Assembly: GCA_026419785.1 (NCBI GenBank) | Contig: JAODTK010001111.1 | Span: 682,001-746,000 of the forward strand | DNA: 64,000 nt | Direction: 5' to 3' | Source: Sclerodactyla briareus | Lineage: Eukaryota > Echinodermata > Holothuroidea > Dendrochirotida > Sclerodactylidae | Notes under the pieces: generated by a model | Databases searched by the model: none | What the model saw: only the letters and a program-made list of their open reading frames with translations | Told to the model about the DNA's origin: nothing | Part shown: in pieces, positions 12,340-22,620 of the stretch | Position numbering within the stretch: position 1 is the stretch's first letter | How the letters are laid out: each line of letters opens with the position of its first letter | Translations under genes and position numbers: made by a program

Positions 12340-14070
12340 GGGGTTTTTTCCTAACTACACGGAGAGTAGTCGAAATCAGGTGGTTCGTCCTTTTTCGCTG
12401 AGGATACTCTACAGTTACGTTTATTGTATATTTTTTGGCCAGTATTATATCAAACTGGTAGTTGAATACTGACTACAGGACATACGGACGGCAAATTGTG
12501 TTCGAGGAGAGCACGTCCCTGCCCCTTACCCGCCCCTGGCGACGCCACTGTTTACTTTCTTCCTGTGCAGAACATCCAGGAACAAGTGATCAAAAAAATT
12601 AACACAAAAGCGGATTTTTTGCGGTTCAGTAGAGGGTTTGCAGCTGTATTTAGCAAATATGCAGCAGCGTGTGACTATGAGGCCCATAAATTGTACTTAT
12701 TTTGTCAATAGGGAAAAGTGAGGCCACTTCCCTGGGTCGACCTCAACCCACCCCCCCTAACCCCCATCCCCCTCCACCCCCCCCCCCTCCCCAAGACAAA
12801 TCTCTCGGTATGCGCCTTGATTTACTGCTTCAGCCTGAAAATCTAGAAGGTCGCTGCAGTAGAGAACGATCAAAATCGGTATTATAGTGCGATCGGCCCT
12901 AGACCCCCTACCTCTCAATTTGTCAATCTTGATAATCTGATAATTTTGGTTCATTTGCCTTCGGAAGAGTGAATGTGTGTTGGTACTAACTTGAGTATGT
13001 GTAAGAAAACGGTTACGACATCAGTGGATATAGTCCTCAAACCACCTTGACCACCGCAATTCCGTGGATAGTTTCCAACCAATGTTACTATAGCAACTGT
13101 TGCTAGAGCAAACCTTGCAAACCGTAGTAAGGGGAAGTGGAAATATCTCCATCCGGTGGGGCCCGATGACTCTCGATGAGATACGTCGACTTGATGTGAA
13201 TGGAAATTTCCAACTAGCGCTCTATGCCCCAAGTTCACTCCTCCCCCTCCCTCCTCCTCTAGGAGTTCCGGGCACGGGGCACTGTGACCACTGTCCCCCA
13301 TTCACTCGGCTCTTCGATGTGTGTGAAAGGCCGCGCCATGCCATGGCTCAACTTCATATTTCCCGCCATCTCCAATGCGAATGGCGCCAGTTACAATTCT
13401 TCGGAACAAATAAAACCGCAGGACACCCCTGTGACCGGTTTCCACTCTTTGCGAGGTCATAATCAAAACAGGATATTTTTCTAAGCTAGGCCCGTCAGTA
13501 AAGTGAAAAGAAATATGTTTCGATTCGGAACACTTTCATATTTGGTATCATAACCTTTCCTATCGGAATTGTGAACTAATATATGTTGTTATTTGAAGTT
13601 TGTATACACAGCGAAGTGTTAACTGGTGGAACGAATTGATTCGCAGTCGGGCTATTTTTCACGTGCGCTTGCTCCATGTTTGGCATGAGCTGTATCATAA
13701 ATAGCAAAATAGTACACACGTTTATATGAAGGCCAGTAGTTTACGTGCGTGGAATACGTGTTACGGTTGTCGAGAAAGATTCAAAATGTGGACGGTGAAG
13801 ACATCTGCAGCAAAGCGGTTCGAAAAAGTTGGAAGTTTCAGCAAATACTTCAATGTGAATTAAAGTGGTTGGTTGTTCGTTCGACAGAAACTCATCCTAA
13901 GTGTACTCGTCGCGGAGAGACCGCTTGTCATCCTTCTCACAACATAGCAAACACCACCAAGGAAGAGCTGTTCTTAACGAGCTTAGGCCTAACGACGTTA
14001 GCGCGGCCAAGTCCAGTTCATAATAAAAACTGTTCCAGTTTATTGACAAATGATTCAGTTGCACAAGAGA
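12340..14070. other. PRPS upstream region and 5' UTR, no certain promoter
   Basis: This contains the presumed promoter and leader of PRPS. There is no TATA box at a convincing position and no strong CpG island. An open frame from 13749 runs into the PRPS start but is not PRPS-like. A C-rich stretch lies near 12755-12790. Open frames at 12496 and 13100 are not recognised. Confidence 0.4.
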
Positions 14071-14075
14071 GAAAG

Positions 14076-14199
14076 ATGCCAAATATCAAGATATTGGCGG
14101 ATCCTCACATCAAGGAGTGGGCCAACAGAATTGCTGGACAGATTGGGCATTGAACCTTGAAAGGTTGTCACGAAAAAAGTTCAGTAATCAAGAGACATG
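14076..14199 (+). CDS. PRPS: PRPS exon 1 (N-terminus)
   Basis: It opens with MPNIKI, the invariant start of animal PRPS, followed by ADPHIKEWANRIAGQIG. After about 25 codons the frame breaks. The neighbouring frames then give LNL..., KVVTKKF and FSNQET, the expected continuation. The exon ends in TG before a GTGAGT donor at 14200, so codon 41 (Cys) is split after its second base, and the first base of exon 2 completes it. An upstream in-frame open stretch from 13749 does not resemble PRPS and is taken as 5' UTR. The ATG at 14076 is chosen because it matches the family start. At least one indel lies near 14150. Confidence 0.92.
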
Positions 14200-14971
14200 G
14201 TGAGTAATCTGCTTTTAATGACCTACAAAACGTGTAATATTTTGGTTGTCTTGTAACATGAAATTTAGACCTGCCTTTTGTTCTTGAACATTTTCTCCAA
14301 AGGATATGAGTGGACAGTGATGCAACTTTTTTCAACCCCCATTAAAGAAAGATTAAGGCTTGGGCCTAGATCAACACTAGCCACTACACACACCGATATT
14401 TATTATTTGCAACACATGCACAGGTTATGATTCCCCTGCCAATATACGAACTTGAAATCTTGTGCAATGGCCAATGGAAAATTATTTTTACTGATATGTT
14501 CGCGTACAAATTTGGAACCAGTGCCCGGAAAAGACCAAGGTGTCCCATGACCCTAACCTGGTGTATAAATTAATGTAACTGTGTAGAATGTAAACAATGA
14601 GGGAGATCGGTACGTCACTTCCGGGCCTGATTTAAATTAGAAGCATATGTTGTCTAATGCTATTAGTACTTCAAGTCAAATATAAATAATTGACTTCTTA
14701 TATCCGTTATTCCCGATTTTAGGCCATCAGATTTTTTCGAAAGTTTGTGGTGCATAAAACAGCCCCTAACATAGCCGTTAAGTTAACATTGTTTTTGGTG
14801 CCATTTTGTGAAATATTGTAAAAGTTTTTGGTTGTTTATCAAATGACCGTAGTTTTGCTTGCATTGTTGCATTAATTGACAACAGTAGGAGCCATCTACT
14901 GCAGAGCAGAGAGGATTCACAAGAATTTAACCATACTATATTGAGGGAACTTGCCCGTTCACCTGTTGCAG

Positions 14972-15150
14972 CGTGGAGATTGCGAGAGCGTCCGTGGCGA
15001 GGACGTCTACATCATCCAGAGTGGGTTGGGACGGGGAGATAAACGACAAACCTATGGCTGTTGATATGCTCAATGCTTGCAAGATAGCCTCATCATCCGG
15101 GTCACGGCGTCATCCCCCTCTTCCCTAGCCAGACAAGATAAAAAAACAAG
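14972..15150 (+). CDS. PRPS: PRPS exon 2 (ribose/ATP-binding N-terminal domain)
   Basis: The acceptor TTGCAG ends at 14971. The first base completes the split Cys codon, then VEI follows. With one base missing near 14982 the reading becomes GESVRGEDVYIIQSG, then EINDN, NACKIAS and finally ARQDKK. These are the conserved N-terminal domain segments of PRPP synthetases, and the ARQDKK stretch belongs to the ATP-binding region. The exon stops at AAACAAG before GTTGGT. At least three frame changes are needed: near 14982, around 15025-15045, and near 15100. They fall at short runs of identical bases. The residue identity is unmistakable despite them. Confidence 0.9.
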
Positions 15151-17710
15151 GTTGGTTGAAGGGTATCCGAGTTGCGGGATTTTCAGCAAGGTACACGATG
15201 CCCTGATGTTTATGTTTAGTATTTTGTTGATTGATTGTCAATCAGAACAATTTGTTTTGAGCCGTAGGTTACATCAACTAGGACGTGTACAGCACAATTC
15301 CTCATTTCAGCCCCTAAACAATCTCCCTTGTGTATTTCTATCCATTATTTTCTAGTATGAGTTTATATAGCGCTGTACCAAGCAATCCGGATAATAACGC
15401 TCCTGTACTGTATTGATGCTAGTGAGGTATGTATATATACTGGATAGTCCCGTACACTGGGTAAATGGCGGACACTGCTTTCTCGATCGAACGTTACGTT
15501 AGCAACATTAATAAACATTTTCGTCGGACTAATGCAGGGAGGAATTATTATCCACAAGCGAAATGGGTCGATTCGAGTGAGTACTTACACATAAAATGGC
15601 CGCTTGAGGGATTTTAGACTTGCTTTTGACAGTGACCTTCATCGTAGCAATGTGCTTCTAGTATCGGAACTTGTGATGAGCGCTGATAGTATGGGAACTG
15701 CATAGGTATGCCTCAATCATTACGTACTGCAACAGTGTGTCCCGCTTTCTAGCCGGGTTCTAGTAATCAGATTCAGTGACGTGTACGCCGGCCTGAGAAA
15801 ACTTGGAATCCTTCTTGAACTCCAATCATTTTGAAAAGTCATCAAGCTATAATATACTTGTACACACCATACGTACGTGTTTGATTGCAATTTTCCTGCA
15901 TTGAGTTTTGCTATTGGCATCTTAAAAAAATTGACGAATTCTCTAAGGTACAAGTCCAGGACTAATACCGGAGACCATTATAGAAATGGTAACCAATATG
16001 TCACATGTTTTGTAACTGCCATGAGTATGTGTGAGGTATTACAGTACAAGACCTCTTAGGCAATTCATAGGCTTGGCGCCGTTTAACGTGTACACTTTAA
16101 ACGAACGATTGCGCCGTTTAACGTTCACATTTTCCGCGTTAAGTTAAAAACGGAAGTGGGAACATCCCTGATGACTTCCCCCACTTTGTGTCACCCAAGT
16201 CACGAAAAATTGTCTTGCACACTGTGTTCAGTCTTAAAAAGTAATTCCACTGACTTCCCGTATTATCCATGCCCGGGACTATTGTCGTGTGCAGTGGTGC
16301 CCGTACAGGATCGCAGGTGATGCAGTGTACACTGATTCTCTCGCAGGAAATAGCAATGCAGAGCGGCGCGAACTTTTTTTCAACTTTTTCATTTACGATA
16401 TTTCAGTACGTATTGAGAGTACTGATGCGCAGGTTTGCATGTTCGACAGCTGCACCTGTTCTCTCTTATAATTTGTCATTTCTAGACAATGTAGCTCGCG
16501 GAAATTATATCGCATTTTATAAAATCGTTTCAATTTTTTTTAACGTCGCTGGCGTTAACAACGAGCCAGTCATGGCTATCATATTGCCCTACTGTGTACC
16601 AACCGCGGCGCTGGCAGTCTGGCACGTAGACCATGCCCCAACGTTTTTCGTTACGGCAACAATACACTGAAAAAGTGAAGTGGTCAAAGATTAATACGGC
16701 TTGTAGAGCGGTATAAGCGGCCATGCCATAAGGGTGCTGTAATGCTGTTAGCCGGCAGGCCAGCAATCTTCGGCGATCCTAAAATATCGGCCTATTGCTG
16801 CTTTATTTGTCAGCTCATTTTTCCGCATATTAAAACACGCCTGATTGGCTGCCGGGCTGCAACCAAATGCACTAGGCTGTTGTAGCGAGCGACTTGAAAC
16901 GATACTGCTTTTAAGCCAAATTTGTTCGCTCATCTCTATACATGTTTGGATTCAGCTGATCGTGTATCGAAGGCCCCGTTGTTGCGACCGAAAGCTATTT
17001 GTGTTCAAGGCCCCTCGCTTGCCGCCGTTTTCGATCCTGTTCAACTCAGATTTTGCACACGAGTGACCGCTGTTTTCAGCCATTAGAAGGGTCCGATAAT
17101 GTTCGTGTTTGTTCTGCTTTCAGTCTGTCTTTGAAGAATCATCGTGGGAAGCATATTTTTCTCTTTTGTTCCTGAACGAATGTTGATGTTTTTACATGTT
17201 GTTTTGGAATTCTGAATTCCGCCGTTCTACAATGGTTCCCGCGATTTTTTTTTTTCCGTTTTCCCCCGCATCGCGGAAAATATTGGCCCTACTGTAGTAT
17301 ATCATTACCACGTGTCGTAGTGGCCCACTGTGTATGTTTCGCGTGAGTTTTGACAAGCCGAAAGTTGCGCAGAACCAATGGAGATCGTATACTTGTCAGG
17401 GACGATACTATTGAACCCATATTCGTCAGTTTCGCCGCATATACAAACATCCATTCGATAAATGTGCGTAACACACCCAAAACAGTTTGCTCTGCATGAT
17501 TCGCCTGTTATACCCGTTCGGGAGGATCGACGATGTAATGATCCGAATCCGCAATGGTCGCTATCCGTGTACACTTTTAAACTGTGAGATACAAACTACC
17601 GTTTAACGTTTTTCTTATCAAACTGAAACCGACAAGGCCTAGTCATCAGCCCGCCTCACCTACACTGTATAGCCTATCGATGATCTCTTTATGTTAACAT
17701 TTTTCCCCAC

Positions 17711-17807
17711 GGCAATCACCCATATCCGCCAAGCTTGTCGCCAACATGCTTTCAGTTGCCGAGCCGACCCCATCATTACCATGGGACTTGCACGCATCAC
17801 CGTACAG
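17711..17807 (+). CDS. PRPS: PRPS exon 3
   Basis: It encodes SPISAKLVANMLSVA, then in shifted frames ADPIITM and DLHAS, ending at CAG before a GTAAAC donor at 17808. This corresponds to the family segment around residues 100-135, which includes the catalytic-site histidine of the DLHAS motif. Indels are required near 17762 (Gly codon) and near 17785 (an extra G before GAC). The acceptor is uncertain: a pyrimidine-rich tract ends in CCCACGG rather than a clean AG, so the left edge could be off by several bases, or a base may be misread there. Confidence 0.87.
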
Positions 17808-18502
17808 GTAAACTGTCCTATTAAGTGGTGTTCAAACGATTATGGTTAACCGATTATCCGCGATTCCCCGATTATTAATCTTGATTCTGAATATTGGCCT
17901 TAATATTTCCTAACATTTCCGACTTCACTAGCTCAAGCTCAACATTTATTTCTAAATAGCAGCAAAACTCGCAAACAACGATTGAAAACCGTTTTTGCAT
18001 CATTCCTTGTAGTTTTGTACTCCCCAATCATCATTTCCGAATTATGATTAGTCCTGTTTATATTATAGATAATGTAGGACATAAAAAGGTGTTTATATTG
18101 TGAATTTTGATTAGTGCATAATCTTTTATCATAATCTGTAATTTTTTTCTCTCTTGTTTGATTCCCGATTTTACTAACGATTGTGCATAATCACCCTGGC
18201 CCGATTCTTATTATCCTTTAACGGCTACATTAATAGGAGATGGAACCACAGTAAGCCCCACACTGTAACCATAATGATGGGCAGTCACACTATAGCAATA
18301 GGCAGTCCTCAATAACAGTGGCTGGGAGCAGAGGTAGGCTGTGCCGATCAATTGTAAACCATTCTCCTTATTGATCCGGATCAACATCTCATCACTATAC
18401 TTTGCTCACAGCATCAAGATTATTCCCATTCTACTTGTATTGTTCAGATAGGTGACCTCTTTTGTTTTGTGTGTGAGTGATCATTTTCAAATCGTTATTG
18501 TT

Positions 18503-18536
18503 CCCCCCCCCCCCCGCCACCCCCCCCCCCCCCCCC
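18503..18536. repeat. Long poly-C tract
   Basis: Thirteen C, then GCCA, then seventeen C. Comparable G or C runs occur near 463, 576-600, 920, 6661, 8687, 19724, 20409, 28990, 46014, 49044-49067 (24 C), 51190 and 63359. They recur across the window and are likely hot spots for length error. Confidence 0.9.
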
Positions 18537-18889
18537 TACGTTTGGGGGCGGGCTCCAGACAGTTCTATTTCTGAAGGGTATTTTATTCAATGAGTGGTTG
18601 AACTGTTCCATAATCCTGAAGACATGAATCCCAAACAAGCCATAAAACCTGTGTAAGGAGAAACCCCAAATTTTGCACAATAATGGCAAGGGCTAAGTGT
18701 ACAGGTATCTGGTCATATGCTATCATGATGATGCTCAGCTGTTCACTGTCTCAGTAATGTAGAATTCCAAAATGTCTTCCTAATCCTGCTGATAAACATT
18801 GAAGTGAATAGACAGTTTCTGTACTCGCCAGAGTCTTCACTCCAGTCGTTGTCACCACAATTCAAAGGCTTCGTACTGGTTTGTCCATG

Positions 18890-19510
18890 TGCGCGGGGCC
18901 ATGTGTCCAGGACTGTACCCCCTTGATGAATGTGTTCTGTAATATCCAGGTGACCAGGACTGCACTGTTGAGGGCCTGGTACCCAGTACTGCGGCCTTGC
19001 TGGACCTTGGATAGGTAGCCCTCATTGGACCTTTTTTGCTGCAGCAATAGCATTGCCTGTGGGCCCGTGGGGCCTGTGTATCCAGGCCTGCACCTTTGCT
19101 GGGTCCATATATCCAGACTGAGCCTTGTTGGGCCTTGTATCCAGAACGACCCCTTTGGCCTTTGCTGGATATTGTAGCCAGACTTGTACCCTTGCTGGAC
19201 CTTGTTCGCATGACTGCAGCTTGCTGGGCCTTGTATCCAGAACTACCCCCCCCTTTGGCCTTTGCTGGATATTGTAGCCAGGACTGCACTGCACCCTTGC
19301 CGACCTTTGTTTTCGCAAGACTGCAGCTTGCTGGGCCTTGTATCCATGACTCCACCCTTGCTGGGCCTTATATCCAGGACTGCAGCCCCTTGCTGCGTTT
19401 TGTTAGTATCTGGGGCTGGACTTTTGCATGGTTTTGCATGACTGCAGCCTTGCTGTGGCCTTGTAAATCCGAACTGCAGCCTTGGCTGTGGGGCTTTTAT
19501 CCAGGACTGA
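18890..19510. repeat. Minisatellite in PRPS intron 3, ~30-35-bp unit
   Basis: The unit approximates CCTTGCTGGGCCTTGTATCC followed by AGGACTGCAGC, repeated roughly 18-20 times with indels. Longer subunits containing CCCTTTGGCCTTTGCTGGA recur near 19150 and 19253. Apparent open frames on both strands are by-products of the repeat. Confidence 0.9.
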
Positions 19511-19964
19511 GAAGTACTGGGGTTCACCTTTGGATCGCTAGATGACGAATTGAAAAAAAGTTCTTCCTTATACCTCTTAAACGCAGATATAGGCAGCAGC
19601 TTTCTAAACATTATATGCCTCCTACAGCATTGATCGTGAATAATTTATTTGATGTTTACTAGAGTTTACAGACAGGATTACCCTCAACCCCAAAACCCCC
19701 CCTTTTTAAAATTCTGTCATTTCCCCCCCCCCCCCCCATGCTAATTCTTTTTCTTCGTTGGTTAATCTATTTTTCCTGATGGTCTCATTTTTTTTGTTAG
19801 GTCAGGGCCAAACTAGAAAAAGTATCATCTTATTTCTGGTCCCTCCACTCAGATTTAATCTTTATCTCTCCAGACTGTATATTTAATATTTTAATACTGT
19901 AACTGTATGTTCATTTGCTGTAATTATATCTACAGAGTGGTAATAAAAAAAAACTGAAACGGGG

Positions 19965-20100
19965 AACTGCAGTCGTGCTGACTTTGTATCCACGACTGCA
20001 GCCTTGCTTAGGGGCTTGTCTCCGGGACGCACTCTTGCTGGCCTTGTGTCCAGGTCTGCAGCTTTGCTGACCTTGTATCCAGTACTGTACCCTTGCTAAC
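19965..20100. repeat. Second block of the same intron-3 minisatellite
   Basis: Units such as TTTGTATCCACGACTGCAGC and CCTTGTATCCAGTACTGTAC recur after a gap of about 450 bp of unrelated sequence. The block ends about 60 bp before the exon 4 acceptor at 20163. Confidence 0.85.
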
Positions 20101-20163
20101 CAAACAGAGATGTGATGAACTGTAGGCCGATTAACAACCATATCACTGCTTCCTTCATTGCAG

Positions 20164-20295
20164 GGTTTCTTCGACATCCCGGTCGACAACCTGTTTGCTG
20201 ATCCGGAGGCCGGCCCGTTCTAAGTGGATTCAGGCTAACGGGCCTGAGTGGAAGAACCGTATCATCGTATCTCCTGATGCTGGTGGAGCGAAAAG
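20164..20295 (+). CDS. PRPS: PRPS exon 4
   Basis: The acceptor TTCATTGCAG ends at 20163 and the reading begins [15 protein letters not shown] in phase 0. A frame change near 20221 then gives [14 protein letters not shown] and [18 protein letters not shown] is a conserved PRPS motif near residue 177 of the family. Between ADP and KW this copy has about two residues more than the usual animal sequence, reading roughly EAGPF, plus one extra base. This could be a real small insertion or a cluster of errors. The donor is GT followed at once by a run of 24 T, which is an unusual 5' splice site. Confidence 0.92.
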
Positions 20296-20296
20296 G

Positions 20297-20325
20297 TTTT
20301 TTTTTTTTTTTTTTTTTTTTCCCCC
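20297..20325. repeat. T24-C5 homopolymer at the exon 4 donor
   Basis: The donor GT of PRPS exon 4 runs directly into 24 T and then five C. The length is likely unreliable in the assembly. Confidence 0.9.
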
Positions 20326-21672
20326 AGGCATTCTCACTGTGAGCTTTGTCATCTACCACATCTTCTGAATACCACCCTGGCCCTTTTAAATTGATATGTT
20401 CCTAGAGGATGGGGGGGGGGGGGGCACTCTTCACACAGATAGCGACACATTGGCCTGCACTTTCATTCACATAGATACTTTAAGGTCTCTCCTGACACAG
20501 TACACATTTTACATGGTACACTACTGTTGGGCTGATGTAACTGTCAGGTAGTCACATTTCACAATTCCAAATGTTGCTCTTTGTCTAATCTGTCAAACTT
20601 ACTTACGCCTGTTGTGTGCTGTCCACTAGGGCATATCTACCAGCTGGTTTTTTGCATGAGTACCATACAAATATAGTACCCTCGTAAGGGTATTCCGGCA
20701 AATTGCCGCATAATAATACGTTTTCTTGTTCCACTGGGCGCTATCCCCGCCCACCACCAGTCCATGATCGATACTACAACACCCCACTTATCTGTTCATT
20801 CTGCAACCTGTCCGCCTACACGCCTTTGATTTCATAAACAAAACATGTGTATCACAACATAACCATCTGGCACACTATTTTCATGATTTTTCAGATGACT
20901 GTCTGCTCATATCATGTCTAGCCCTGGCCAGCTCTACATAGCCTATGTAAATTAATTAAATTTGTAGTTGAGTACTTCCACAGTGAATGTCCCATTCAAG
21001 CATGTTGAATATTCAGATCCCCTCTGCTTCATTTAACCAAACAAACTGCTACTATTTCGGCAGCAGGATTCTAATCGGGTTACACACAACGTTGTGTACG
21101 ATGAGCTGGGAAGTTTCAGGGTTTGGTAAATGTGACATTACATGTAGGGACTGCCAATCATTAATGTTATGTGTGCTGGGATTATGTGGAGACTTGGCTG
21201 ACTCATTGAGGAGTGGACACAACAGTGACCACGGACCACAGGGGTATTGTTTGTTGGGGGGAGGGGATGGGGGGGAAGAGAGAGAGAATGGGTTGAGTGA
21301 GATATGGGGATTGCAGTCATTCTTCTTGGGATTGGTACTCTTCAAAAACTCACGACTATCAGTGTTTCCAGATGAGTTTACTTTAATACTGGATCAGTGT
21401 TTGTGCTGAAAGGAGGGAAAGAGGCATTTCTCCTGCTAATTGGTGAGATCCCTCCCAAAAATTATGTTAGGAGGGACATTCCATCCCAAACATTCTGGGT
21501 TTAGGGTTGATCAGTTTTACTGTATGCTATGTGAGTCCCTCTTTTTCACTTATTAAAATCCCTCTTGAAGTTATTCACTGGCAGGGAATTCCCTCCCAGA
21601 TTAGAAGCTTAGCACCAACAATGTACTAGACACGTAGTTACCAAACAGTATTCCACCTTAACTTTTCAACAG

Positions 21673-21847
21673 GTTGACCTCCATTGCAGACAGACTCAAT
21701 GTTGACTTTGCTATGATCCACAAGGAACGCAAGAAGGCCGGAGAGGTAGCCTCGATGACACTCGTGGGTGACGTCAAGGACAGGACCGCGATCCTGGTTG
21801 ACGACATGGCGGACACTTGCGGGACGATGTGCTGCGCTGCTACATAA
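21673..21847 (+). CDS. PRPS: PRPS exon 5 (PRPP-binding loop)
   Basis: The acceptor TTTCAACAG ends at 21672. The frame is open for the whole exon and reads [19 protein letters not shown], then [17 protein letters not shown], then [24 protein letters not shown] is the PRPP/ribose-phosphate binding signature shared with phosphoribosyltransferases. KERKKA is close to the regulatory flexible-loop region of the family. The first full codon is Leu where Val is usual. At the end CCAAT lacks a clean Asp-Lys, and TAAG precedes the TGAGT of the donor, suggesting one lost or altered base at 21843-21848. This is the best-preserved exon. Confidence 0.95.
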
Positions 21848-22620
21848 GTGAGTACAAACAAAAGGGTTGTGGGTCGACACACAGTTAGTACTGATTTACC
21901 AACGTGCGCTAGTCTGATTGTTTCGTTCGTTATTGTGGAGCACCAGTCACTTCCAAGAATTTTTCGCTATCATTACTAAGTGATTTAGTAATTCATGCAT
22001 CACAGGAAATGTTTGTGTAAAACGATGTAGTGTTGTGTGAAAGAATTTTACACAACAACTCATGCTACCACTAATGGAGTTGCTATATTGTAAAAACAGC
22101 TAGATTCACTTCTCTGGATTCAATGATGTTTTATTTGATTACCTTCAAACCAAATTTGGAACGATTGTGCAGCACTCAATGCTGAATGCGTCTTGTGAAT
22201 TTGTATATTTTGGTCTATGTTCTCTATATTTCTGGAATGGAAATAGTTGTTAAATGATCGACTTAGGATCACGCATTATACTATGGCACTCTGGCCATTC
22301 ATTCTGGCCATGATGAAGCCTGGTGGGCCAAATTGGCAGAAATGGGGTCTTTATTCTGCTGCCTATATGGACAATATTACCGCTGTGGCTGTACAGGTAG
22401 AAATTTTTGCCCTGCTGCCATTCTGATACAGTTGTTTGGCCAACATGGTGATAACATAAAATAAAAGAAGTGGAGTCATAAATTTATAATCACTCAAAAA
22501 AAAATCATTTCAGTGAACTTGTGAATTCGGTGACACAAACTGAGGAAAAAACTGTGGATGCCACTGTTCATTATTCTAGACAGCTACAAATTTGGTTCGA
22601 AGTGAAATCTTATTGTTTAT

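Noticed and set aside
13749..14075. N-terminal extension of PRPS from the upstream in-frame ATG
   Set aside because: The segment has no similarity to PRPS, and the family begins at MPNIKI; it is read as 5' UTR.
16269..16670. 133-codon open frame in PRPS intron 2
   Set aside because: No domain is recognised, an overlapping frame is open on the opposite strand, and it lies inside an intron; it is likely chance.
18852..19611. Long overlapping open frames on both strands (up to 167 codons)
   Set aside because: They translate the minisatellite of about 30 bp in several frames, and both strands are open for the same reason.
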